Positions 22,101 through 29,298 of a stretch of DNA of 64,000 nt are shown here, one piece after another. The position numbers and the translations under genes were made by a program. Source of the DNA: an uncultured Aquimarina sp. Its GTDB lineage: Bacteria; Bacteroidota; Bacteroidia; Flavobacteriales; Flavobacteriaceae. The notes beneath the pieces are model-generated. The model was not told the origin of the DNA. It searched no databases and saw only the letters and a list, made by a program, of their open reading frames with translations. The stretch lies in the NCBI RefSeq assembly GCF_947496855.1, contig NZ_CANMED010000004.1, positions 1-64,000 on the forward strand. Reading direction: 5' to 3'. The number at the start of each line of letters is the position of its first letter. Within the stretch, counting starts at the first letter, position 1.

Positions 22101-22745
22101 ACCAAATTCATATAATTCAATTGCATGACTTAATAACGTAGCACTATAAGCTGGATCGCTGTCTTTAAAAATAATACTAGCAGAAGCTAAAGCTGCAGCT
22201 GTTTCACAGGCCACATCTGTGCCTGGATTACTCGTTGTCAACGCATAAGATTTACGCTGTCCATACATTGGATGTATATCAACCATTTCTGCTGGCATCC
22301 AAAAATTATGATCTTGAGATTTACTATCTGCTACTTGTGCATAAAAAACATTGGGTGAAGGATGACATTTTATGAAGTAATCTGTTACCCATTTAATATT
22401 TCTTTTAAAATGCTCGGTTTGATTTGCAGCATCATAACCATCTTTGTATTCTAAAAATCCCCAATTAAGAGCGGTTACAGAAAAAGCCATTGGAAAACCA
22501 AATTTAACGTGGTCTCCAGCATCGTTCCAACCTCCTGTAAGATCAAGTCCTACATCAGCCCCATCATTGACTCCTGAATCAGATCGCCAACTTATTCTGT
22601 TCCAATCGGGTAATTTTCCAGATTGTTGTGTTTCATAGAAAAGCAAAGACTTTTGCAAAGCTTCTCCATAATTATATTGTGCTGATGATTTAGCACAAAA
22701 TAAGCACCAAAACATCATCATGCTTATTTTTATTAAATTTCTCAT
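16125..22745 (-). CDS. bifunctional GH9-GH48 cellulase (CelA-like) with CBM3, PKD, X modules and T9SS sorting domain
   Basis: 2206 aa with a signal peptide ending near SSA|QYNYG (residue 22). GH9 (24-462) has GGWNDAGDHVKFG with D75/D78 as catalytic base pair and E439 (QANEVATDYN) as acid. A CBM3 of the GH9-associated c-type follows (473-633). Then come PKD x3 (636-893), X (898-1023), two near-identical repeats of about 104 aa (1036-1139 and 1147-1250), a second X (1256-1381), PKD (1390-1475), GH48 (1484-2113) and a T9SS sorting domain (2127-2206). In GH48, EAPDYGHESTSEL contains the expected proton donor E1534. GH9 is usually a processive endoglucanase and GH48 a reducing-end cellobiohydrolase, so one polypeptide could break crystalline cellulose, as CelA of Caldicellulosiruptor does. 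All catalytic residues seen are intact and there is no frameshift. Confidence 0.95.
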   Translation of the reverse strand: MRNLIKISMMMFWCLFCAKSSAQYNYGEALQKSLLFYETQQSGKLPDWNRISWRSDSGVNDGADVGLDLTGGWNDAGDHVKFGFPMAFSVTALNWGFLEYKDGYDAANQTEHFKRNIKWVTDYFIKCHPSPNVFYAQVADSKSQDHNFWMPAEMVDIHPMYGQRKSYALTTSNPGTDVACETAAALASASIIFKDSDPAYSATLLSHAIELYEFGDNHRGLYTSDGNIPAVGTYTSGNFQDELTWGALWLYKATGDQKYLDKAEAEYTQPDFLWSLVWEDKSYGNMVLLSIITGKDTYKTDAERHLDWWQEGNGGVNYSPGGQAHLTQWGSLRHAMNASLTALIYSDNVITPKSSQYRNFAINQVNYALGDNPNNRSLVTGFGVNPPTKPHHRGQHSSWSRSSANPVESRHTMWGALMGGPSGADDAFEEDRDDFQANEVATDYNACYQGVLARMVMEFGGSPLPNFPQPETPGLEFANEVKLNNDQSKFTEVAIWLNNRSGWPARVPNTLTARYFVDISEGIAAGFSASDYELTARGAGNTTINSLQEWDASSNIYYAEIEVDQDNMPFPGGQGEYRSEIQLRVSLPTSAPETAWDASNDFSYQGLTSGLQISDNVPIYADGILVGGREPNGGEVPTASFTATPESGTAPLEVSFDASASSDPNGDSLSYNWDFGNGQTSSVGDPLITYTEIGSYLVTLTVNDGTNTSSEFTKTITVLDGNIAPIADFSATPTTGIAPVTVNFDASASSDENDDSLTYIWDFGDGESGSGVTIAHEYAAIGEYDAQLTVSDGSKEDTKTITITVTDGSPVASFTVSTDSGIVPLDVSFDASASSDPTGGNLTYTWDLGNGDVASTVTTSAIYTEIGQVSVTLTVTNALGDTDSETKTISVTDGSVSCTFDTPIPNGLSSVNEEFQYIYVLGDGGPNLDNIAKFNINWSLENNGLYQFSMNTNNGTPSWWNDLLPNVTQNFNSSQPEITIAGSGFAGLDGSYYVTIDEGNFVLVSKTAGFTVYFSTSATAPDCDGGISNPIITDGGSITGGPFVFTTGDSVPDNVSGITLTGNIGGNSQWVVTDDQNVILGLPANIEDVDFDGAGTGTCLIWHLSYEDGLQGLEANNNVSELIGGFDFSNSIAVVRNPVDQPGPDGGVISGGPFTFTVGDGVADNVSGISLAGNTGTNSQWVVTDDQNVILGLPANIEDVDFDGAGTGTCLIWHLSYEDGLQGLEANTNVSALVGDFDFSNSIAVVRNPVTIGGDCTFETPITSALPSIDNRYTNVFVLGDGGPDPSNIREFTINWNLENNGLYQFAINTNNGTPNWYIDLIGNLTHNFNAPQPEAVLSGTQVIGLDGEYWVNVDGDNFVMVSKNGGFTLYFSLTDTEPDCSNTGGGNTDPVADISATPISGEAPLLVTFDAVASMDADGDALSYSWDFGDGNTANGVTVEHTFTSIGTYSATLTVSDGNGGIDQAVITITVTDGDIIINPPTGDNAYINRFIELRNEIYNPENGYFSADGSPHHSIETLIVEAPDYGHESTSELYSYWMWLETMHGRISGDWAPLRDVWEKTEQFIIPTTADQPTNGAYNASSPAAYASEFPLPSDYPAPLNFSAPVGVDPVSPDLTATYGADIYQMHWLLDNDNFYGYGNRGDGVSTPSYINTFQRGEQESVYETVPHPSWESFDWGGTDGFLPLFIEDQNYAQQWRYTSAPDADARAVQAMYWAQVYAKEQGASLGSLDLDKASKMGDFLRLSMFDKYFKPMGVQSATSGAGSGYDSAHYLMSWYMSWGGSADPASQWAFRISSSHCHFGYQNPMAAYALTQVDELKPISSNGERDWNESLTRQMEFYTWLQSSEGAIAGGATNSWNGDYSPYPAGKSTFYDMAFDTDPVYHDPGSGTWFGWQAWSMERVAEYYYITNDPMAKNLMDKWTTWVKSEVKLIGTDDFEIPATLEWTGEPDTWNPDSPGSNSGLSVVVTDYGKDLGVAASMAKALIYYAAGTQKHAILDTDARDLAKEVLDRMWNTYRDDKGVSSPEDRGDFRRIFEEEVYIPNGFSGTMPNGDQIKPGVTFLDIRSDYKNDPEFDRLEAAYNAGEDFTQNYHRTWAQMEVALANAEFGFFFGDQEPGVKAPENQFKVTASPNPASDYITISTNFDMNNTRIRIMDIAGNVVRAEPMLNKQKSARLSVNGLPSGMYILEIFDITTGEKFRNKIIKN
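18603..18980 (-). repeat. X module copy 2 (before PKD-GH48)
   Basis: Residues 1256-1381 of the GH9-GH48 protein, from CTFE to PDCS with 125 residues between Cys. It carries VLGDGGPDPSNI, FTINWNLENNGLYQF and NGTPNWYIDL. Confidence 0.85.
18996..19640 (-). repeat. tandem duplication of a ~104-aa surface-protein module
   Basis: Two units (19329-19640 and 18996-19307) encode nearly the same sequence: GGPFxFTxGD, NSQWVVTDDQNVILGLPAN, DFDGAGTGTCLIWHLSYEDG, and NSIAVVRNP. The DNA is also closely similar over the central part, which points to a recent duplication or gene conversion. I recognise this unit as one seen in surface proteins of marine Bacteroidetes, but know no function. Confidence 0.8.
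19677..20054 (-). repeat. X module copy 1 (after GH9-CBM3-PKD)
   Basis: Residues 898-1023 of the GH9-GH48 protein, from CTFD to PDCD with 125 residues between Cys. It carries VLGDGGPNLDNI, FNINWSLENNGLYQFSMN and NGTPSWWNDL. Confidence 0.85.
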
Positions 22746-24033
22746 TGTTAGTTTAGTTTTAAGATTTGTGTTTTCTTGAATTGTTTTGAATTGTTTTGAA
22801 TTGTTTTAGGGTTTAGTTCATATGATTGTTTTTAAGGTTAATCAAAAGATGAAAATAGTTCTATGCGAACTAGCTCAGCAACTTTAATTATTAAGTGATA
22901 CTATTCTAATAGAATTCGTGTTAAATTCTTTAGTATTCGCTATATAAATTGGTTGACCAATTTTAAAAAGTATTAATACACCTACTTTTCAAATTCGTTC
23001 TTTTATTACAGTTCCCTTAGATTGGATACTTAGAAGAGATAAAAGCAGTCTATATCTCTAGTTTCCGTTTGAAATGTGCAGTTTGTTTTTCGTAAGATAC
23101 CTTACTTAATATTGATGGATTATTGTCTTTAGGGCAATTCATAGGTTAGTTCAGTTTTAAGTTAATTGTCATTAGAACCATATCAAACATAAATTGGGAA
23201 AATGCTTAACATGACGATTGTTACGTTACTTGTCCGTTCATCGATAAACTCTTTTATCAAATCTTAATCTAATTATTAAGGTTTGATCTAAAAATATCGT
23301 TTGAAACGTTGAATAAAGTTATGACAACTCCAAGGTAAAAAAGTAACACCACTCACCTTTACTACGTCTTAACAAGTTTTATCTACAACTTATTATTTTT
23401 TACTATTACTCTCAGAGCTTACTGTTTTTAGGCTATAAAAGAAAAGTTGTTTTATTTTTCTTAAAAATTAAAAAACCAAAAAAGTTTGGTTGTTAAGAAG
23501 ATGCTAAGAAAAAAGAAGTAAAAAAAAGACAAAAAAAAAGACGTTTTACAAAAAAAGAAAACCTGGTCAATGGTAAAACCATAAACAAATTTAACAAAAA
23601 ATCATTTTTAAAGAATATTACTTACGAAAATTTTGTTAAAAACGTTAAAAAATTAAACAAGAAACAACTTACACTGTTTTTGTATTTTTAGAAATTATCA
23701 GATAAAATGCGTAAAATTTTCTATAATTATAAACCATAATCATTGTTCATTTATCTTATAATTGTAAAGGATTCCATTATTATATAAGTAATGTCAAGCT
23801 ACAACAAAATATTGCCACTATATCTTTTTAATTCCTGAGTAGACATGGAATAAGAAAATATAAATCATTACAATTACGTTATTTCGTAACCATACTATAG
23901 TAAAAGAAGAGAATTTGAGCCTTAGGTGTTATTCTTTTATAAATAATAATTTAGTATATATGTAGTTATAATGTGAGTAGGCTATAAAAAGATTTCTAAT
24001 TATTGACTCATTAGTATATGTATCTTTCTTAGA
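22746..24033. other. 1.3-kb AT-rich intergenic region upstream of the GH9-GH48 gene
   Basis: No ORF with a credible start, signal peptide or family resemblance is seen on either strand. At 22781-22810 three copies of the 10-mer TTGTTTTGAA (the last diverged) stand about 40 nt before the GH9-GH48 start codon. A CAAACATA at 23184-23191 reads on the minus strand as TATGTTTG, a match to the Bacteroidetes -7 box TAnnTTTG, but no good -33 box is seen. The stretch 23460-23560 is very A-rich with poly-A tracts. The region probably holds the GH9-GH48 promoter and a long 5' leader; a small RNA cannot be excluded. Confidence 0.5.
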
Positions 24034-25422
24034 CTATTTAATTCCATACTTATCAAAAAGATACACTAAACTCGTCATAGTGGCAGCTCCTAATTCTAAT
24101 TCACGTTTATTAATAGCATCAAAGGTATCATTCTTAGCATGATGATAATCAAAATAGCGTTGAGAATCAGGACGTAATCCTGCCAAAACTATTCCATCTT
24201 TTTTAAGAGGGCCAATATCAGCCCCACTGCCACCTTTAGCAAAATAGTGAATTAAATAAGGTTCAAACAGTGATTTCCAATTTTGGACTTGAGTGAAGTT
24301 TTCATCGTTACAATCAAAAGAAAAGCCTCTAGGTGTAAAACCGCCCGCATCACTTTCTAAAGCAAAAACATGATTTTCTCCTTTATTCTTAGCTATTTTA
24401 GCATATTTTTTACCTCCTCGTAATCCATTTTCTTCATTCATAAATAAGACAACCCGAATGGATCTTTTAGGTTTATATCCAGTTTCTTTAAACAATCTTA
24501 GTACTTCCATAGATTGGACTACTCCAGCACCATCATCATGTGAACCATCGCCTAAATCCCAAGAATCGAGATGTCCTCCAACTACCATATATTCATTCGG
24601 AAACTCACTTCCTTTAATCTCACCTATTACATTAAAAGATTCTACATCTTTCCAGCTACGACAATTCATATTCATTAGAAACTTAATCTTTGGATTTAAT
24701 GTTAGCATGGAATGTAGTAATTCTGCACCATTTGTACTTATTGCAGCTGCCGGGATTTTCTCTAGATTAGTCAAATTTCCATAACTCATAGTTCCCGTAT
24801 GCGGAAAATCATCTAACCTTAGGTTCATAGATCGCACAATTACACCAACCGCTCCAAATTTAGCAGCCTCTGCAGCTCCCGAATATCTTTGGTCAACACA
24901 TCCACCATACGCCTCAAAAGTATTTATTAGATCTGCTTGCATCGGACGATTATAAAATACAATTTTACCTTCTATCTGACTCGTTCCTAATTTACGAAGG
25001 TCTTCTATGCCTTTCACCTCCACAATTTCTGCTTTCACTCCTCCAATAGAGGTCGGCACTGAACCTCCAAGTGCACAAATAGGCACATTGGTTGTCTCTC
25101 CTGGTTCTGTTTCAATATAAGCAAACTCAGTCACTCCTCTCGTCCACTTTGGCACCATAACTGACTGTAACCAAACTTTATCAATTCCGACATCTTTTAA
25201 TTCTTGTTCTGTCCATTCTACGGCTTTCTGAGCATTTAATGAACCTGATAACCTAGCTCCAATCTGATTAGATAAATGATCTAACCAAGCATAACTTTTA
25301 CCTTTTAATAATGAGGTATTGTAAAAATTTCTAATCGCTATAGAATCTTCTTTAGTATCATCTTTCTGGCAAAAGGAGATAAAAGAAAAAAACAAGCATA
25401 TAATAAGGGTTACGTTTTTCAC
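24034..25422 (-). CDS. secreted M28 family zinc peptidase (carboxypeptidase Q-like)
   Basis: 462 aa with a hydrophobic leader that ends SFISFCQK, so either signal peptidase I or lipoprotein processing is possible. A PA-type insert (about 100-235) precedes the M28 catalytic part. Metal and catalytic residues are visible: H284 and D286 in GGHLDSW, D296 in SHDDGAG, E330/E331 in MNEENG, D358 in ESDAGG and H427/H428 in DYHHAKND. The family removes amino acids or dipeptides from peptides, here outside the cytoplasm. It is transcribed in the same direction as the PPK2 gene 48 bp upstream, but the two have no obvious functional link. Confidence 0.9.
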   Translation of the reverse strand: MKNVTLIICLFFSFISFCQKDDTKEDSIAIRNFYNTSLLKGKSYAWLDHLSNQIGARLSGSLNAQKAVEWTEQELKDVGIDKVWLQSVMVPKWTRGVTEFAYIETEPGETTNVPICALGGSVPTSIGGVKAEIVEVKGIEDLRKLGTSQIEGKIVFYNRPMQADLINTFEAYGGCVDQRYSGAAEAAKFGAVGVIVRSMNLRLDDFPHTGTMSYGNLTNLEKIPAAAISTNGAELLHSMLTLNPKIKFLMNMNCRSWKDVESFNVIGEIKGSEFPNEYMVVGGHLDSWDLGDGSHDDGAGVVQSMEVLRLFKETGYKPKRSIRVVLFMNEENGLRGGKKYAKIAKNKGENHVFALESDAGGFTPRGFSFDCNDENFTQVQNWKSLFEPYLIHYFAKGGSGADIGPLKKDGIVLAGLRPDSQRYFDYHHAKNDTFDAINKRELELGAATMTSLVYLFDKYGIK

Positions 25423-25470
25423 AGAAGTATTTTTATATAGTATTATGTAGCTACCAATACAGTCGCTTTT

Positions 25471-26349
25471 TTATTCGTTTTCTAACTGTTGTTTATACAG
25501 TTCTATATTTGATTTTGTTTCCTCATCTAATTCCGGCTCTCTTATATCATCAAGCTTTATTAAGGTATCATAAAGTGTTCTGGCAACAATATATCTCGCC
25601 GTTGGTTTATCATCTGCAGGAATTATATACCAAGGTGCATTGGGTAAAGATGTTTTATTTATAGCATCCTGATAGCAGGATTGATACGTATCCCAGAGTT
25701 TTCGTTCTTTAAGATCTCCCGAGGAAAACTTCCAGTTTTTTTCTTTTTTTTCTAACCTACGAAGTAATCTATTCTTTTGCTCATCTTTAGATAAATGCAA
25801 ATAAAACTTATAAATCAAGGTTCCGTTTTCTGCAATATGCTTTTCAAAATTTCTAATTTGTTCAAAACGTTTTTCCCAAAATGCATCATCAATATCTTCA
25901 ACTGAATTTACATTTGGTAAATTTTCTCCCATAATATATTCCGGATGTACTCTTGTCACTAAAACATTTTCATAATGTGTTCTATTAAAGACAGAGAATC
26001 TACCTCGTTGTGGCAATGCAATATAATGTCTCCATAAGTAATCATGTCCTAACTCTAATTCTGTAGGCACTTTAAAACTATGAACAACTATTCCCCTAGT
26101 ATTAAAATCTTTAAAAACTTCTCGAATTAGACTGTCTTTTCCTGCTGTATCCATACCCTGCAGACAAATTAGGATTGCATACTTATCATGTGCATATATT
26201 GTATCCTGAAATTCACCTAATTTCTCTCTAACCTTTTCCAGTTCTTTTTCAACTTTTTTCTCGCTTTCATTAAGATCATATATAGTAGGGATCTTTGATA
26301 ATTCTATTGGCTGAGAAACTCGGAAGTCTTCGTGGTTTATTTTAATCAT
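25471..26349 (-). CDS. PPK2-family polyphosphate:nucleotide phosphotransferase
   Basis: 292 aa. It has a Walker A-like GMDTAGKD at residues 65-72 and the family strand SVFNRTHYENVLVTRVHPE, followed by RRLEKKEKNWKFSSGDLKER in the lid region. PPK2 enzymes move phosphate between polyphosphate and nucleoside mono- or diphosphates. The length and N-terminal extension fit the short single-domain PPK2 class. Nucleotide preference cannot be read from sequence. Cytoplasmic; no signal peptide. Confidence 0.92.
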   Translation of the reverse strand: MIKINHEDFRVSQPIELSKIPTIYDLNESEKKVEKELEKVREKLGEFQDTIYAHDKYAILICLQGMDTAGKDSLIREVFKDFNTRGIVVHSFKVPTELELGHDYLWRHYIALPQRGRFSVFNRTHYENVLVTRVHPEYIMGENLPNVNSVEDIDDAFWEKRFEQIRNFEKHIAENGTLIYKFYLHLSKDEQKNRLLRRLEKKEKNWKFSSGDLKERKLWDTYQSCYQDAINKTSLPNAPWYIIPADDKPTARYIVARTLYDTLIKLDDIREPELDEETKSNIELYKQQLENE

Positions 26350-26562
26350 AATATTACATGTATTATCTCTGGTAAGATACTAAAGTTTTAGATTGGTGAA
26401 AAAAGAAATGTGTTAAGGAAGATAAATCCTAAAAAAATATACAAGCTAATACTGATAAAAACCCTAAATCAAAAAAATACTATCCTTCTTTCAATATTAT
26501 TGGTAAGACATAACAAAACTGATAAACACCTTGCTTTTATAAATATTGGTATAATAGAATAT

Positions 26563-27084
26563 CTATCTTGCATCAAAATCATAACTGAATCCTACGAGAA
26601 ATGTATCATATTGCCTTCCTAAACTTTTAATATTTAATTCGGCAAAAATATGAACAGGAACAGAAATCTGATGTAAAGCTCTTATTTTGATCTGAGCTCC
26701 ATGATTAAAATTACCTGTTCTAAAAGCAATTAATGCATCATCCTCAATTTCCTCAAAAACACTTGAATCATTTCCTATGTAACCAAATCCAGCAGTGATT
26801 GTAGTAGGATACCAATTAAACAAAATCAAATTTACTCCCAGAGCAAGTTCATTGTATCCATCTACTTCTTCATCCGTACCTATTGAAAATAGTCGATTAT
26901 ATTCTCCTATAAAAGTTGTGTAGCAATTGGAAGCATATTCTATTCTAGCTCCTAAACCAATCTCCTCAACAGTACCAAAACTCTTGATAGCTACTAAACC
27001 ATAATTTATAGCACTTGGTTCATATTGCGCAGTCGCTGTAAACGAAAGGCAGAAGAATATTATGACAAACAGTATTCTATTCAT
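26563..27084 (-). CDS. secreted hypothetical protein, probably outer-membrane beta-barrel-like
   Basis: 173 aa with a signal peptide (MNRILFVIIFFCLSFTATAQ). The mature part alternates hydrophobic and polar residues and ends in FLVGFSYDFDAR, as in small outer-membrane barrels. No family was recognised. A large inverted repeat lies between its start and the regulator gene upstream. Confidence 0.7.
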   Translation of the reverse strand: MNRILFVIIFFCLSFTATAQYEPSAINYGLVAIKSFGTVEEIGLGARIEYASNCYTTFIGEYNRLFSIGTDEEVDGYNELALGVNLILFNWYPTTITAGFGYIGNDSSVFEEIEDDALIAFRTGNFNHGAQIKIRALHQISVPVHIFAELNIKSLGRQYDTFLVGFSYDFDAR

Positions 27085-27105
27085 TTTAGAGACAATATAT
27101 ATGAT

Positions 27106-27161
27106 ATCAATTAAAATAAGCTAGTTAGAGTCATTCCCTTTTCTAGCGCATTTTAATTGAT
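27106..27161. repeat. large interrupted inverted repeat
   Basis: Left arm 27106-27124 and right arm 27143-27161. ATCAATTAAAAT pairs with ATTTTAATTGAT, then a 2-nt bubble (AA against GC), then GCTAG with CTAGC, around an 18-nt loop. There is no U-run on either side, so it is not a clean terminator. It lies after the response-regulator stop and before the start of the 173-aa gene. Confidence 0.6.
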
Positions 27162-27200
27162 AACTAATATTAGAGATGGGTCGTAAAATAAGGATTCTCC

Positions 27201-28364
27201 TTACTTAGCTGCAAAAAGTTTAACATCTTCTTCGCTCACCTCTTTACCTCCAAGGATGATAAGACGTTCCACAACATTACGCAATTCTCTAATATTACCA
27301 GTCCAATCATATTGTTGTAATTGTTTAACTGCTTTATCAGAAAATGTCTTTACTGGCGAACCTTGTTCAGTAGATATCTTCTTCGTAAAATAACCTATTA
27401 ATAAAGGAATATCTTCTCTACGATCATTTAAGGCAGGTACTTTAATCAAAATAACTGCGAGTCTATGGTATAAATCTTCTCTAAATCTGTTCTCCGCTAT
27501 TTCTTTTTTAAGATCTTTATTAGTTGCTGCAACTACTCGAACATTTACCTTAATATCCTTATCACTACCTACTCGTTGGATTTTATTCTCTTGTAATGCT
27601 CTTAGTACTTTAGCTTGTGCAGAAAGGCTCATATCTCCTATTTCATCAAGAAATATTGTACCTCCATTAGCTGCTTCAAACTTACCTGCACGATCTTTAT
27701 TCGCTGATGTAAATGCTCCTTTTACATGTCCAAATAATTCACTTTCAATTAATTCTCCTGGAATCGCTGCACAGTTCACTTCTATCATCGCACCCTTTGA
27801 GCGATCACTTTTTTGGTGTATCCAGTGAGCTACTAATTCTTTTCCAGTTCCATTAGGTCCAGTAATGAGTACTCTGGCATCAGTAGCTGACACTTTTTCT
27901 ATAATATTTTTAATATCAGAAATCCCATCAGATTCTCCGATCATCTCATAATTTTTAGAGACTTTCTTCTTCAGCATTTTATTTTCTACCACTAATTCTT
28001 TTCGATCCAAGGCATTACGCACAGTATTTAGCAATCGATTAAGATCCGGTGGCTTGGAAATATAGTCAAAGGCACCTAATCGCATTGTATTAACCGCTGT
28101 ATCTAAATCTCCGTGTCCAGAAATCATAACCATAGGTATTTCGGGTTTGATTTTTTTTGCAGCCTCTAATACTTCTACTCCATCCATTTTGGGCATCTTG
28201 ATATCACATAATACCAAATCATAATCATCATTCTTGATTTTTTCAATTCCTACCAATCCATCCTCAGCCTCAAAAACTTCATACTTATCATTTTCTTCTG
28301 ATAATATTTTAACCAGTACTCTCCTGATTGCTGCTTCGTCCTCTATAACTAATATTTTTGCCAT
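27201..28364 (-). CDS. sigma-54-type (NtrC-like) response regulator lacking a C-terminal HTH
   Basis: 387 aa. The receiver domain (1-120) has phospho-acceptor D54 in VLCDIKMPK. The AAA+ domain (about 140-375) has Walker A GPNGTGKE, the sigma-54 contact loop GAFTSA and Walker B GGTIFLDEIGD. The protein ends in VKLFAAK about where a Fis-type HTH would start, so it has no visible DNA-binding domain. It may activate sigma-54 from solution or act through a partner. Its ATG overlaps the stop of the DUF6268 gene (TAATG), so the two are translationally coupled at the end of the ABC/MscS operon. No histidine kinase gene lies next to it. Confidence 0.9.
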   Translation of the reverse strand: MAKILVIEDEAAIRRVLVKILSEENDKYEVFEAEDGLVGIEKIKNDDYDLVLCDIKMPKMDGVEVLEAAKKIKPEIPMVMISGHGDLDTAVNTMRLGAFDYISKPPDLNRLLNTVRNALDRKELVVENKMLKKKVSKNYEMIGESDGISDIKNIIEKVSATDARVLITGPNGTGKELVAHWIHQKSDRSKGAMIEVNCAAIPGELIESELFGHVKGAFTSANKDRAGKFEAANGGTIFLDEIGDMSLSAQAKVLRALQENKIQRVGSDKDIKVNVRVVAATNKDLKKEIAENRFREDLYHRLAVILIKVPALNDRREDIPLLIGYFTKKISTEQGSPVKTFSDKAVKQLQQYDWTGNIRELRNVVERLIILGGKEVSEEDVKLFAAK

Positions 28365-29266
28365 TATAATTTTAATTTAATTCCACCTCGTAGATAAAAT
28401 GTGTTTCTATCATTGAGAATTAGAACATTTTCTTGATTTTTGTCTCTCAAACGAATTTCATTACTTAATGTATATCCTGCGTATGTAAAGAACAATAAGT
28501 GTTCCGTAAAATAATATTCGTATCCCAAGGCACTATTAATAACCAACATAGATGCGTTTTCTGCTACTTTAGTATCTCCGTTTTCATCGATAAACATTCT
28601 ATTATTCTGTATATTTCCATAAAAACGATCTAACCCTATAAATGCTTGTAAAGTATTGGTTTCGTTAAAAAAATATTTAATACTGGTTTTAGGAGTCCCT
28701 AAAGCATACGACCAGCTTGGATGAAATCTTTTAGAATAATTAATAATAGGTAACGGAAAATTAATACTCGCAGGAGAGGCATATCGCAATCCTAAAACTA
28801 ATCTTGCAGTTTTAGGTGATGTTTTTTTTCCATAACTTTTCACAAAATATATAGACCCTATATATCTGAAATCATCTCCATCTATTCCTGAAGCTTCTAA
28901 ATTAGAAGAGAGCCTAGTACCTAATTTAGCTCCAAACCTCCAATTATTTTTCATCTTGTACGTATACCCTAATTCAAATCCAATTGTATGAAATTCTTCT
29001 AATCCAATTTTGTCTACGATAATAGAATCATCGTTTAGCTCCAAATTATTCAACCTATACTGAAAAGACATAACAAGATATGTTCCACGGTCGTTCATTT
29101 TAATAGGATAATTTCCCGAAAATCTAAAACCACTGTAAACGTTGTCACTTTTTGATTGAGGTAAGTATACATATTCTGCCCTTGCTAAGTTCGTATCCTG
29201 AGATCTTACTGTGTTAACAACACAACAGATCAAAATGCAAATCATCAGCAGGTTCTTATTATTCAT
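28364..29266 (-). CDS. DUF6268-type outer-membrane beta-barrel protein
   Basis: 300 aa with a signal peptide (MNNKNLLMICILICCVVNTVRSQ). The rest is a chain of amphipathic strands ending FYLRGGIKLKL, typical of a barrel. The pattern matches the DUF6268 proteins of Bacteroidetes as far as I can recall. It is in a tight operon with MscS (33-bp gap upstream) and the NtrC-like regulator (1-bp overlap downstream). Function unknown; the context suggests an envelope role. Confidence 0.75.
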   Translation of the reverse strand: MNNKNLLMICILICCVVNTVRSQDTNLARAEYVYLPQSKSDNVYSGFRFSGNYPIKMNDRGTYLVMSFQYRLNNLELNDDSIIVDKIGLEEFHTIGFELGYTYKMKNNWRFGAKLGTRLSSNLEASGIDGDDFRYIGSIYFVKSYGKKTSPKTARLVLGLRYASPASINFPLPIINYSKRFHPSWSYALGTPKTSIKYFFNETNTLQAFIGLDRFYGNIQNNRMFIDENGDTKVAENASMLVINSALGYEYYFTEHLLFFTYAGYTLSNEIRLRDKNQENVLILNDRNTFYLRGGIKLKL

Positions 29267-29298
29267 TTTTTTTATTATCTAGGGGCTTTAATACTATA

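Noticed and set aside
24458..24784. 108-aa plus-strand ORF in the M28 peptidase gene
   Set aside because: Opposite strand of the catalytic region of a clear peptidase.
26410..26622. 70-aa plus-strand ORF after PPK2
   Set aside because: It overlaps the end of the 173-aa gene, lacks any family resemblance and is Lys/Ile-rich as expected of AT-rich noncoding DNA.
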